This document shows, in pieces, positions 23,944 to 36,499 of a DNA stretch of 64,000 bases (position 1 is the stretch's first letter; each line of letters begins with the position of its first letter). The notes below the pieces were generated by a model. That model was not told the DNA's origin, did no database searches, and saw only the letters and a list, made by a program, of their open reading frames with translations. A program made the translations under genes and the position numbers. The stretch is taken from NCBI GenBank assembly GCA_027186245.1, contig CP114482.1, positions 25,377,209 to 25,441,208 of the forward strand. The letters are read 5' to 3'. This stretch comes from Coriaria nepalensis (taxonomy: Eukaryota > Streptophyta > Magnoliopsida > Cucurbitales > Coriariaceae).

Positions 23944-26720
23944 TAAAAAATGCATAGTTGCCATCAATAGATCAATTGCAAGTTATGCATGAAAGTCGCT
24001 TTTTAAATGCAAACAGAGAATTGGTTCGAAGTGCCTTCAAACAATTTAATGACTGAGAAGACTGAGTGATATGCTTTTTAATGCTAAAATAATGCATTGT
24101 TGTCTTCAGTAGATTAATTACAAGTTATGTAAGAAAATAATGTTTGAAGGGCAAAAATAGAATTCGTTCGAATTAATTTAGAATGATTTAATGACTAGAA
24201 GAGACTCAGTGACATGACTTTAAGGCTAAATAAATGCATTGTTACCTTCAATAGATCAACTGCAAGTTATGCACAAAAGTCATGTTTACAGGCCGAATTT
24301 CGTTCGAAGTGATTTAGACTGATTTACTGACTAAAAGAGACGCAAAAATATGACTTTAAGGCTAAAAAATGCATAGTTGCCATCAATAGATCAATTGCAA
24401 GTTATGCATGAAAGTCGCTTTTTAAATGCAAAAAGAGAATTGGTTCGAAGTGCCTTCAAACAATTTAATGACTGAAAAGACTGAGTGATATGCTTTTTAA
24501 TGCTAAAATAATGCATTGTTGTCTTCAATAGATTAATTACAAGTTATGTAAGAAAATAATGTTTGAAGGGCAAAAATAGAATTCGTTCGAATTAATTTAG
24601 AATGATTTAATGACTAGAAGAGACTCAGTGACATGACTTTAAGGCTAAACAAATGCATTGTTGCCTTCAATAGATCAACTGCAAGTTATGGACGAAAGTC
24701 ATTTTTAAAGGCCGAATTTCGTTCGAAGTGATTTAGAATGATTTACTGACTAAAAGAGACGCAAAAATATGACTTTAAGGCTAAAAAATGCATAGTTGCC
24801 ATCAATAGATCAATTGCAAGTTATGCAAGAAAGTCGCTTTTTAAATGCGAAAAGAGAATTGGTTCGAAGTGCCTTCAAATAATCTAATGATTGAAAAGAC
24901 TGAGTGATATGCTTTTTAATGCGAAAATAATGCATTGTTGTCTTTAGTAGATTAATTGCAAGTTATGTAAGAAAATAATGTTTGAAGGGCGAAAATAGAA
25001 TTTGTTCGAATTAATTTAGAATGATTTAATGACTAGAAGAGACTCAGTGACATGACTTTAAGGCTAAACAAATGCATTGTTGCCTTCAATAGATCAACTG
25101 CAAGTTATGCACGAAAGTCATGTTTAAAGGCCGAATTTCGTTCGAAGTGATTTAGAATGATTTACTGACTAAAAGAGACACAAAAATATGACTTTAAGGC
25201 TAAAAAATGCATAGTTTCCATCAATAGATCAGTTGCAAGTTATGCATGAAAGTCGCTTTTTAAATGCGAAAAGAGAATTGGTTCGAAGTGCCTTCAAATA
25301 ATCTAATGATTGAAAAGACTGAGTGATATGCTTTTTAATGCGAAAATAATGCATTGTTGTCTTTAGTAGATTAATTGCAAGTTATGTAAGAAAATAATGT
25401 TTGAAGGGCGAAAATAGAATTCGTTCGAATTAATTTAGAATGATTTAATGACTACTAGAGACTTAGTGACATGACTTTAAGGCTAAACAAATGCATTGTT
25501 GCCTTCAATAGATCAACTGCAAGTTATGCATGAAAGTCATGTTTAAAGGCCGAATTTCGTTCGAAGTGATTTAGAATTATTTACTGACTAAAAGAGACGC
25601 AAAAATATGACTTTACGGCTAAAAAATGCATAGTTGCCATCAATAGATCAATTGCAAGTTATGCATGAAAGTCGCTTTTTAAATGCAAACAGAGAATTGG
25701 TTCGAAGTGCCTTCAAACAATTTAATGACTGAGAAGACTGAGTGATATGCTTTTTAATGCTAAAATAATGCATTGTTGTCTTCAGTAGATTAATTACAAG
25801 TTATGTAAGAAAATAATGTTTGAAGGGCAAAAATAGAATTCGTTCAAATTAATTTAGAATGATTTAATGACTAGAAGAGAGTCAGTGACATGACTTTAAG
25901 GCTAAATAAATGCATTGTTACCTTCAATAGATCAACTGCAAGTTATGCACAAAAGTCATGTTTACAGGCCGAATTTCGTTCGAAGTGATTTAGACTGATT
26001 TACTGACTAAAAGAGACGCAAAAATATGACTTTAAGGCTAAAAAATGCATAGTTGCCATCAATAGATCAATTGCAAGTTATGCATGAAAGTCGCTTTTTA
26101 AATGCAAAAAGAGAATTGGTTCGAAGTGCCTTCAAACAATTTAATGACTGAAAAGACTGAGTGATATGCTTTTTAATGCTAAAATAATGCATTGTTGTCT
26201 TCAATAGATTAATTACAAGTTATGTAAGAAAATAATGTTTGAAGGGCAAAAATAGAATTCGTTCGAATTAATTTAGAATGATTTAATGACTAGAAGAGAC
26301 TCAGTGACATGACTTTAAGGCTAAACAAATGCATTGTTGCCTTCAATAGATCAACTGCAAGTTATGGACGAAAGTCATGTTTAAAGGCCGAATTTCGTTC
26401 GAAGTGATTTAGAATGATTTACTGACTAAAAGAGACGCAAAAATATGACTTTAAGGCTAAAAAATGCATAGTTGCCATCAATAGATCAATTGCAAGTTAT
26501 GCAAGAAAGTCGCTTTTTAAATGCGAAAAGAGAATTGGTTCGAAGTGCCTTCAAATAATCTAATGATTGAAAAGACTGAGTGATATGCTTTTTAATGCGA
26601 AAATAATGCATTGTTGTCTTTAGTAGATTAATTGCAAGTTATGTAAGAAAATAATGTTTGAAGGGCGAAAATAGAATTTGTTCGAATTAATTTAGAATGA
26701 TTTAATGACTAGAAGAGACT
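23873..26720 (+). repeat. Amplified block, period 1,676 bp, about 1.7 copies
   Basis: GCAAACAGAG recurs with its C at 24,014 and 25,690, and TTTAGACTGATTTACTG near 24,316 and 25,992, both 1,676 bp apart. GTTACCTTC and TTATGGACG recur with the same spacing. The match begins after AAGGG versus AAAGG near 23,872 and ends at 26,721 (CTCAGTG versus CTTAGTG). The two copies differ at few sites, for example CGTTCGAATT versus CGTTCAAATT. The left edge overlaps the end of the 4,053-bp block. Confidence 0.85.
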
Positions 26721-29700
26721 TAGTGACATGACTTCAAGGCTAAACAATTGCATTGTTGCCTTCAATAGATCAACTGCAAGTTATGCACGAAAGTCATGTT
26801 TAAAGGCCGAATTTCGTTCGAAGTGATTTAGATTGATTTACTGACCAAAAGAGACGCAAAAATATGACTTTAAGGCTAAAAAAATGCATAGTTGCCATCA
26901 GTAGATAAATTACAAATTATCCATGAAAGTCGCGTTCTAAATGCAAAAAGAGAATTGGTTCGAAGTGCCTTCAAACAATTTAATGATAGAAAAAACTGAG
27001 CGATATGCTTTTTAGTGGTAAAATAATGCATTGTTGTCTTCAATAGATTAATTACAAGTTACGTAAGAAAATAATGTATGAAGGGCAAAAATAGAATTCG
27101 TTCGAATCAATTTAGAATGATTTAATGACTAGAAGAGACTCAATGACATGACTTCATGGCTAAACAAATGCATTGTTGCCTTCAATAGATCAACTGCAAG
27201 TTATGCACGAAAGTCATGTCTAAAGGCTGAATTTCGTTCGAAGTGATTTAGAATGATTTGCTGACTAAAAGAGACGCAAAAATATGACTTTAAGGCTAAA
27301 AAATGCATAGGTTCCATCAATAGATCAATTGCAAGTTATGCATGAAAGTCGCTTTTTAAATGCTAAAAGAGAATTGGTTTGCAGCGCCTTCAAACAATTT
27401 AATGATTGAAAAGACTGAGTGATATGCTTTTTAACGCTAAAATAATGCATTGTTGTCCTTAGAAGATTAATTGCAAGTTATGTAAGAAAATAATGTTTGG
27501 AGCGCAAAAATAGAATTTGTTCGAATTAATTTAAAATGATTTAATGACTAGGTGAGACTCAGTGACATGACTTCAAGGCTAAACAAATGCATTGTTGCCT
27601 TCAATAGATCAACTGCAAGTTGTGCCCGAAAGTCATGTTTAAAGGCCGAATTTCGTTCGAACTGATTTAGAATGGTTTATTGACTAAAAGAGATGCAAAA
27701 ATATGACTTTAAGGCTAAAAAATGCATAGTTGCCATCAATAGATCAATTGCAAGTTATGCTTGAAAGTTGCTTTTTAAATACAAAAAGAGAATTGGTTCG
27801 AAGTGCCTCCAAACAATTTAATGATTGAAAAGACTGAGTGATATGCTTTTTAATGCTAAAATAATGCATTGTTGTCTTCAATAGATTAATTACAAGTTAT
27901 GTAAGAAAAAAATGTTTGAAGGGCAAAAATAGAATTCGTTCGAATTAATTTAGAATGATTTAATGACCAGAAGAGATTCAGTGACATGACTTCAAGGCTA
28001 AACAAATGCATTGCTGCCTTCAATAGATCAACTGCAAGTTATGCACAAAGTCATGTTTAAAGGCCGAATTTCGTTCAAAGTGATTTAGAATGATTTACTG
28101 ACTAAAAGAGACGCAAAAATAAGACTTTAACGCTAAAAAATGCATAGTTGCCATCAATAGATCAATTGCAAGTTATGCTTGAAAGTTGCTTTTTAAATGC
28201 TAAAAGAGAATTGGTTTGCAGCGCCTTCAAACAATTTAATGATTGAAAAAACTGAGGGATATGCTTTTTAATGGTAAAATAATGCATTGTTGTCTTCAAT
28301 CGATTAATTACAAGTTACGTAAGAAAATAATGTATGAAGGGCAGAAATAGAATTCGGTCGAATTAATTTAGAATGATTTAATGACTAGAAGAGACTCAAC
28401 GACATGACTTCAAGGCTAAACAAATGCATTGTTGCCTTCAAACAATTTAATGATAGAAAAAACTGAGCGATATGCTTTTTAATGGTAAAATAATGCATTG
28501 TTCTCTTCAATAGATTAATTACAAGTTATGTAAGAAAATAATGTTTGAAGGGCAAAAATAGAATTCGTTCGAATTAATTTAGAATGATTTAATGACTAGA
28601 AGAGACTCAGTGACATGACTTCAAGGCTAAACAAATGCATTTTTGGCTTCAATAGATAAACTGCAAGTTATGCACGAAATTCATGTCTAAAGGCCGAATT
28701 TCGTTCGAAGTGATTTAGAATGATTTACTGACTAAAAGAGACGCATAAATATGACTTTAAGGCTAAAAAATGCATAGTTGCCATCAATAGATCAATTGCA
28801 AGTTATGCATGAAAGTCGCTTTTTAAATGCTAAAAGAGAATTGGTTTGCAGCGCCTTCAAACAATTTAATGATGGAAAAAACTGAGCGATATGCTTTTTA
28901 ATGGTAAAATAATGCATTGTTGTCTTCAATAGATTCATTACAAGTTATGTAAGAAAACAATGTTTGAAGGGCAAAAATAGAATTCGTTCGAATTAATTTA
29001 GAAAGATTTAATGACTAGAAGTGACTCAGTGACATGACTTCAAGGCTAAACAAATGCATTGTTGCCTTCAATAGATCAACTGCAAGTTATGCACGAAAGT
29101 CATGTTTAAAGGCTGAATTTCGTTCGAAGTGATTTAGATTGATTTACTGACTAAAAGAGACGCAAAAATATGACTTTAAGGCTAAAAAAATGCATAGTTG
29201 CCATCAATAGATAAATTGCAAATTATCCATGAAAGTCGCGTTCTAAATGCAAAAAGAGAATTGGTTCGAAGTGCCTTCAAACAATTTAATGATGGAAAAA
29301 ACTGAGTGATATGCTTTTTAATGGTAAAATAATGCATTGTTGTCTTCAATCGATTAATTACAAGTTACGTAAGAAAATAATGTATGAAGGGCAAAAATAG
29401 AATTCGGTCGAATTAATTTAGAATGATTTAATGACTAGAAGAGACTCAACGACATGACTTCAAGGCTAAACAAATGCATTGTTGCTTTCAATAGATCAAC
29501 TGCCAGTTATGCACGAAAGTCATGTCTAAAGGCCGAATTTCGTTCGAAGTGATTTAGAATGATTTGCTGACTAAAAGGGACGCATAAATATGACTTTAAG
29601 GCTAAAAAATGCATAGTTTCCATCAATAGATCAATTGCAAGTTATGCAAGAAAGTCGCTTTTTAAATGCAAAAAGAGAATTGATTTGCAGCGCCTTCAAA

Positions 29701-30389
29701 CAATTTAATGATTGAAAAGACTGGGTAATATGCTTTTTAACGCTAAAATAATGCATTGTTGTCCTTAGAAGATTAACTGCAAGTTATGTAAGAAAATAAT
29801 GTTTGGGGGGCAAAAATAGAATTTGTTCGAATTAATTTAAAATGATTTAATGACTAGATGAGACTCAGTGACATGACTTCAAGGCTAAACAAATGCATTG
29901 TTGCCTTCAATATATCAACTGCAAGTTGTGCACGAATGTCATGTTTAAAGGCCGAATTTCGTTCGAACTGATTTAGAAAGATTTATTGACTAAAAGAGAC
30001 GCAAAAATATAACTTTAAGGCTAAAAAATGCATAGTTGCATCAATAGATCAATTACAAGTTATGCATGAAAGTCGCTTTTTAAATGCAAAAAGAGAATTG
30101 GTTCGAAGTGCCTTCAAACAATTTAGTTATTGAAAAGACAGAGTGATATGCTTTTTAATGCTAAAATAATGCATTGTTGTCTTCAATGGATTAACTACAA
30201 GTTATGTAAGAAAATAATGTTTGAAGGGCAAAAATAGAATTCGTTCGAATTAATTTAGAATGATTTAATGACTAGAAGAGACTCAGTGACATGACTTCAA
30301 GGCTAAACAAATGCATTGTTGCCTTCAATAGATCAACTGCAAGTTATGCACGAAAGTTATGTTTAAAGGCCGAATTTCGTTCAAACTGA
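26721..30389 (+). repeat. Diverged trimers with one short unit
   Basis: This segment mixes two unit types: ordinary ones and a distinct type with GATGGAAAAAACTGAG in A and AGATAAATTGCAAATTATCCATG plus GCGTTCTAAATGC in C. The second type is amplified further right in the 2,937-bp block. A 211-bp unit lies at 28,241. No gene or insert is seen. Confidence 0.8.
28241..28451 (+). repeat. Shortened 211-bp unit (A + joined ends of B and C)
   Basis: The spacing from A at 28,241 to the next A at 28,452 is only 211 bp. After A, the B monomer runs to ATTGTTGCCTTCAA and jumps to the end of C (ACAATTTAATGATAG). The junction is at GCCTTCAA, which occurs both in B (TTGCCTTCAATAG) and near the C end (GTGCCTTCAAACA). 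About 208 bp is missing, consistent with recombination at that shared octamer. Confidence 0.88.
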
Positions 30390-33300
30390 TTTAGAATGAT
30401 TTACTGACTAAAAGAGACGCAAAAATATGACTTTAAGGCTAAAAAATGCATAGTTGCCATGAATAGATCAATTGCAAGTTATGCATGAAAGTCGCTTTTT
30501 AAATGCAAAAAGAGAATTGGTTCGAAGTGCCTTCCAACAATTTAATGATTGAAAATACTAAGTGATATGCTTTTTAATGCCAAAATAATGCATTGTTGTC
30601 TTCAATAGATTAATTAGAAGTTATGTAAGAAAATAATGTATGAAGGGCAAAAATAGAATTCGTTCGAATTAATTTAGAATGATTTAATGACTAGAAGAGA
30701 CTCAGTGACATGACTTCAAGGCTAAACAAATGCATTGTTGCCTTCAATAGATCAACTGCAAGTTATGCACGAAAGTCATGTTTAAAGGCCGAATTTCGTT
30801 CGAACTGATTTAGATTGATTTACTGACTAAAAGAGACGCAAAATTATGACTTTAAGGCTAAAAAAATGCATAGTTGCCATCAATAGATAAATTGCAAATT
30901 ATCCATCAAAGTCGCGTTGTAAATGCAAAAAGAGAATTGGTTCGAAGTGCTTTCAAACAATTTAATGATGGAAAAAACTGAGGGATATGCTTTTTAATGG
31001 TAAAATAATGCATTGTTGTCTTCAATAGATTAATTACAAGTTACGTAAGAAAATAATGTATGAAGGGCAAAAATAGAATTCGTTCGAATTAATTTAGAAT
31101 GATTTAATGAGTAGAAGAGACTCAGTGACATGACTTCAAGGCTAAACAAATGCATTGTTGCCTTCAATAGATCAACTGCAAGTTATGCACGAAAGTCATG
31201 TTTGAAGGCCGAATTTCGTTCGAAGTGATTTAGAATGATTTACTGACTAAAAGAGACGCAAAAATATGACTTTAAGGCTAAAAAAATGCATAGTTGCCAT
31301 CAATAGATAAATTGCAAATTATCCATGAAAGTCGCGTTCTAAATGCAAAAAGAGAATTGGTTCGTAGTGCCTTCAAACAATTTAATGATGGAAAAAACTG
31401 AGCGATATGCTTTTTAATGGTAAAATAATGCATTGTTGTCTTCAATAGATTAATTGCAAGTTATGTAAGAAAATAATGTATGAAGGGCAAAACTAGAATT
31501 CGTTCGAATTAATTTAGAATGATTTAATGACTACAAGAGACTCAGTGACATGACTTCAAGGCTAAACAAATGCATTGTTGCCTTCAATAGATCAACTGCA
31601 AGTTATGCACGAAAGTCATGTTTAAAGGCTGAATTTCGTTCGAAGTGATTTAGATTGATTTACTGACTAAAAGAGACGCAAAATTATGACTTTAAGGCTA
31701 AAAAAATGCATAGTTGCCATCAATAGATAAATTGCAAATTATCCATCAAAGTCGCGTTGTAAATGCAAAAAGCGAATTGGTTCGAAGTGCTTTCAAACAA
31801 TTTAATGATGGAAAAAACTGAGGGATATGCTTTTTAATGGTAAAATAATGCATTGTTGTCTTCAATAGATTAATTACAAGTTACGTAAGAAAATAATGTA
31901 TGAAGGGCAAAAATAGAATTCGTTCGAATTAATTTAGAATGATTTAATGACTAGAAGAGACTCAGTGACATGACTTCAAGGCTAAACAAATGCATTGTTG
32001 CCTTCAATAGATCAACTGCAAGTTATGCACGAAAGTCATGTTTGAAGGCCGAATTTCGTTCGAAGTGATTTAGAATGATTTACTGACTAAAAGAGACGCA
32101 AAAATATGACTTTAAGGCTAAAAAAATGCATAGTTGCCATCAATAGATAAATTGCAAACTATCCATGAAAGTCGCGTTCTAAATGCAAAAAGAGAATTGG
32201 TTCGTAGTGCCTTCAAACAATTTAATGATGGAAAAAACTGAGCGATATACTTTTTAATGGTAAAATAATGCATTGTTGTCTTCAATAGATTAATTACAAG
32301 TTATGTAAGAAAATAATGTTTGAAGGGCAAAAATAGAATTCGTTCGAATTAATTTAGAATGACTTAATGACTAGAAGAGACTCAGTGGCATGACTTCAAG
32401 GCTAAACAAATTCATTGTTGCCTTCAATAGATCAACTGCAAGTTGTGCACGAAAGTCATGTTTAAAGGCCGAATTTCGTTCGAACTGATTTAGAATGATT
32501 TACTGACTAAAAGAGACGCAAAAATATGACTTTAAGGCTAAAAAATGCATAGTTGCCATGAATAGATCAATTGCAAGTTATGCATGAAAGTCGCTTTTTA
32601 AATGCAAAAAGAGAATTGGTTCGAAGTGCCTTCAAACAATTTAATGCTTGAAAATACTAAGTGATATGCTTTTTAATGCTAAAATAATGCATTGTTGTCT
32701 TCGATAGATTAATTACAAGTTATGTAAGAAAATAATGTTTGAAGGGCAAAAATAGAATTCGTTCGAATTAATTTAGAATGATTTAATGACTAGAAGAGAC
32801 TCAGTGACATGACTTCAAGGCTAAACAAATGCATTGTTGCCTTCAATAGATCAACTGCAAGTTATGCACGAAAGTCATGTTTAAAGGCCGAATGTCGTTC
32901 GAAGTGATTTAGAATTATTTACTGACTAAAAGAGACGCAAAAATATGACTTGAACGCTAAAAAATGCATAGTTGCCATCAATAGATCAATTGCAAGTTAT
33001 GTATGAAAGTCGCTTTTTAAATGCAAAAAGAGAATTGGTTCGAAGTGCCTTCAAACAATTTAATGATTGAAAAGACTGAGTGATATGCTTTTTAATGCTA
33101 AAATAATGCATTGTTGTCTTCAATAGATTAATTACAAGTTATGTAAGAAAATAATGTTTGAAGGGCAAAAATAGAATTCGTTCGAATTAATTTAGAATGA
33201 TTTAATGACTAGAAGAGACTCAGTGACATGACTTCAAGGCTAAACAAATGCATTGTTGCCTTCAATAGATCAACTGCAAGTTATGCATGAAAGTCATGTT

Positions 33301-36225
33301 TAAAGGCCGAATTTCGTTCGAAGTGATTTAGAATGATTTACTGACTAAAAGAGACGCAAAAATATGACTTTAAGGCTAAAAAATGCATAGTTGCAATGAA
33401 TAGATCAATTGCAAGTTATGCATGAAAGTCGCTTTTTAAATGCAAAAAGAGAATTGGTTCGAAGTGCCTTCCAACAATTTAATGATTGAAAATACTAAGT
33501 GATATGCTTTTTAATGCCAAAATAATGCATTGTTGTCTTCAATAGATTAATTAGAAGTTATGTAAGAAAATAATGTATGAAGGGCAAAAATAGAATTCGT
33601 TCGAATTAATTTAGAATGATTTAATGACTAGAAGAGACTCAGTGACATGACTTCAAGGCTAAACAAATGCATTGTTGCCTTCAATAGATCAACTGCAAGT
33701 TATGCACGAAAGTCATGTTTAAAGGCCGAATTTCGTTCGAACTGATTTAGATTGATTTACTGACTAAAAGAGACGCAAAATTATGACTTTAAGGCTAAAA
33801 AAATGCATAGTTGCCATCAATAGATAAATTGCAAATTATCCATCAAAGTCGCGTTGTAAATGCAAAAAGAGAATTGGTTCGAAGTGCTTTCAAACAATTT
33901 AATGATGGAAAAAACTGAGGGATATGCTTTTTAATGGTAAAATAATGCATTGTTGTCTTCAATAGATTAATTACAAGTTACGTAAGAAAATAATGTATGA
34001 AGGGCAAAAATAGAATTCGTTCGAATTAATTTAGAATGATTTAATGAGTAGAAGAGACTCAGTGACATGACTTCAAGGCTAAACAAATGCATTGTTGCCT
34101 TCAATAGATCAACTGCAAGTTATGCACGAAAGTCATGTTTGAAGGCCGAATTTCGTTCGAAGTGATTTAGAATGATTTATTGACTAAAAGAGACGCAAAA
34201 ATATGACTTTAAGGCTAAAAAAATGCATAGTTGCCATCAATAGATAAATTGTAAATTATCCATGAAAGTCGCGTTCTAAATGCAAAAAGAGAATTGGTTC
34301 GTAGTGCCTTCAAACAATTTAATGATGGAAAAAACTGAGCTATATGCTTTTTAATGGTAAAATAATGCATTGTTGTCTTCAATAGATTAATTGCAAGTTA
34401 TGTAAGAAAATAATGTATGAAGGGCAAAAATAGAATTCGTTCGAATTAATTTAGAATGATTTAATGACTACAAGAGACTCAGTGACATGACTTCAAGGCT
34501 AAACAAATGCATTGTTGCCTTCAATAGATCAACTGCAAGTTATGCACGAAAGTCATGTTTAAAGGCTGAATTTCGTTCGAAGTGATTTAGATTGATTTAC
34601 TGACTAAAAGAGACGCAAAATTATGACTTTAAGGCTAAAAAAATGCATAGTTGCCATCAATAGATAAATTGCAAATTATCCATCAAAGTCGCGTTGTAAA
34701 TGCAAAAAGAGAATTGGTTCGAAGTGCTTTCAAACAATTTAATGATGGAAAAAACTGAGGGATATGCTTTTTAATGGTAAAATAATGCATTGTTGTCTTC
34801 AATAGATTAATTACAAGTTACGTAAGAAAATAATGTATGAAGGGCAAAAATAGAATTCGTTCGAATTAATTTAGAATGATTTAATGACTACAAGAGACTC
34901 AATGACATGACTTCAAGGCTAAACAAATGCATTGTTGCCTTCAATAGATCAACTGCAAGTTATGCACGAAAGTCATGTTTGAAGGCCGAATTTCGTTCGA
35001 AGTGATTTAGAATGATTTACTGACTAAAAGAGACGCAAAAATATGACTTTAAGGCTAAAAAAATGCATAGTTGCCATCAATAGATAAATTGCAAACTATC
35101 CATGAAAGTCGCGTTCTAAATGCAAAAAGAGAATTGGTTCGTAGTGCCTTCAAACAATTTAATGATGGAAAAAACTGAGCGATATACTTTTTAATGGTAA
35201 AATAATGCATTGTTGTCTTCAATAGATTAATTACAAGTTATGTAAGAAAATAATGTTTGAAGGGCAAAAATAGAATTCGTTCGAATTAATTTAGAATGAT
35301 TTAATGACTAGAAGAGACTCAGTGACATGACTTCAAGGCTAAACAAATTCATTGTTGCCTTCAATAGATCAACTGCAAGTTGTGCACGAAAGTCATGTTT
35401 AAAGGCCGAATTTCGTTCGAACTGATTTAGAATGATTTACTGACTAAAAGAGACGCAAAAATATGACTTTAAGGCTAAAAAATGCATAGTTGCCATGAAT
35501 AGATCAATTGCAAGTTATGCATGAAAGTCGCTTTTTAAATGCAAAAAGAGAATTGGTTCGAAGTGCCTTCAAACAATTTAATGCTTGAAAATACTAAGTG
35601 ATATGCTTTTTAATGCTAAAATAATGCATTGTTGTCTTCGATAGATTAATTACAAGTTATGTAAGAAAATAATGTTTGAAGGGCAAAAATAGAATTCGTT
35701 CGAATTAATTTAGAATGATTTAATGACTAGAAGAGACTCAGTGACATGACTTCAAGGCTAAACAAATGCATTGTTGCCTTCAATAGATCAACTGCAAGTT
35801 ATGCACGAAAGTCATGTTTAAAGGCCGAATGTCGTTCGAAGTGATTTAGAATGATTTACTGACTAAAAGAGACGCAAAAATATGACTTGAACGCTAAAAA
35901 ATGCATAGTTGCCATCAATAGATCAATTGCAAGTTATGCATGAAAGTCGCTTTTTAAATGCAAAAAGAGAATTGGTTCGAAGTGCCTTCAAACAATTTAA
36001 TGATTGAAAAGACTGAGTGATATGCTTTTTAATGCTAAAATAATGCATTGTTGTCTTCAATAGATTAATTACAAGTTATGTAAGAAAATAATGTTTGAAG
36101 GGCAAAAATAGAATTCGTTCGAATTAATTTAGAATGATTTAATGACTAGAAGAGACTCAGTGACATGACTTCAAGGCTAAACAAATGCATTGTTGCCTTC
36201 AATAGATCAACTGCAAGTTATGCAC
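30390..36225 (+). repeat. Amplified block, period 2,937 bp (7 trimers), 2 copies
   Basis: CCAACAATTTAATG is at 30,534 and 33,471, GAATAGATCAATTGC at 30,461 and 33,398, and AATGTCGTTCG at 32,891 and 35,828, all 2,937 bp apart. Seven units give 2,937 and not 2,933 because four carry an extra A (420 bp). Copies differ at few sites, for example TTGCCATG versus TTGCAATG. Beyond about 36,225 the registers separate (GCACG versus GCATG, then AATGTCG versus AATTTCG). Confidence 0.87.
30961..32280 (+). repeat. Nested 840-bp repeat inside the 2,937-bp unit
   Basis: Within the first 2,937-bp copy, two consecutive 420-bp units are repeated with an 840-bp period. GATGGAAAAAACTGAGGG recurs at about 30,967 and 31,807, and GATGGAAAAAACTGAGCG at about 31,387 and 32,227. 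The same pattern is carried into the second copy. The 840-bp duplication therefore came before the 2,937-bp duplication. Confidence 0.8.
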
Positions 36226-36499
36226 GAAAGTCATGTTTAAAGGCCGAATGTCGTTCGAAGTGATTTAGAATGATTTACTGACTAAAAGAGACGCAAAAAT
36301 ATGACTTGAATGCTAAAAAATGCATAGTTGCCATCAATAGATCAATTGCAAGTTATGCATGAAAGTCGCTTTTTAAATGCAAAAAGAGAATTGGTTCGAA
36401 GTGCCTTCAAACAATTTAATGATTGAAAAGACTGAGTGATATGCTTTTTAATGCTAAAATAATGCATTGTTGTCTTCAATAGATTAATTACAAGTTATG
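36226..36499 (+). repeat. Short linking segment of ordinary trimer sequence
   Basis: B and C monomers and the start of an A join the 2,937-bp block to the 3,352-bp block. They repeat the AATGTCGTTCG and GACTTGAA variants of the unit 419 bp upstream. Nothing else is present. Confidence 0.75.

Larger units (their letters stand above)
11785..24013 (+). repeat. Amplified block, period 4,053 bp, 3.02 copies, about 99.9% identical
   Basis: GGAGGGTGAAAATAG occurs at 11,987, 16,040 and 20,093, exactly 4,053 bp apart, and the intervening sequence repeats almost base for base. Each copy has nine full trimers plus one 284-bp unit (29 monomers). The unit is 2 bp short of 9 x 419 + 284 because of one-base losses at GTGCCAAAAATAATC and at GCTAAATAATGC. 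I saw no differences between copies 1 and 2. The match to the following register ends at 24,014 (AAAAAGAG versus AAACAGAG). This is the most recent expansion in the window, unless it reflects assembly. Confidence 0.93.
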
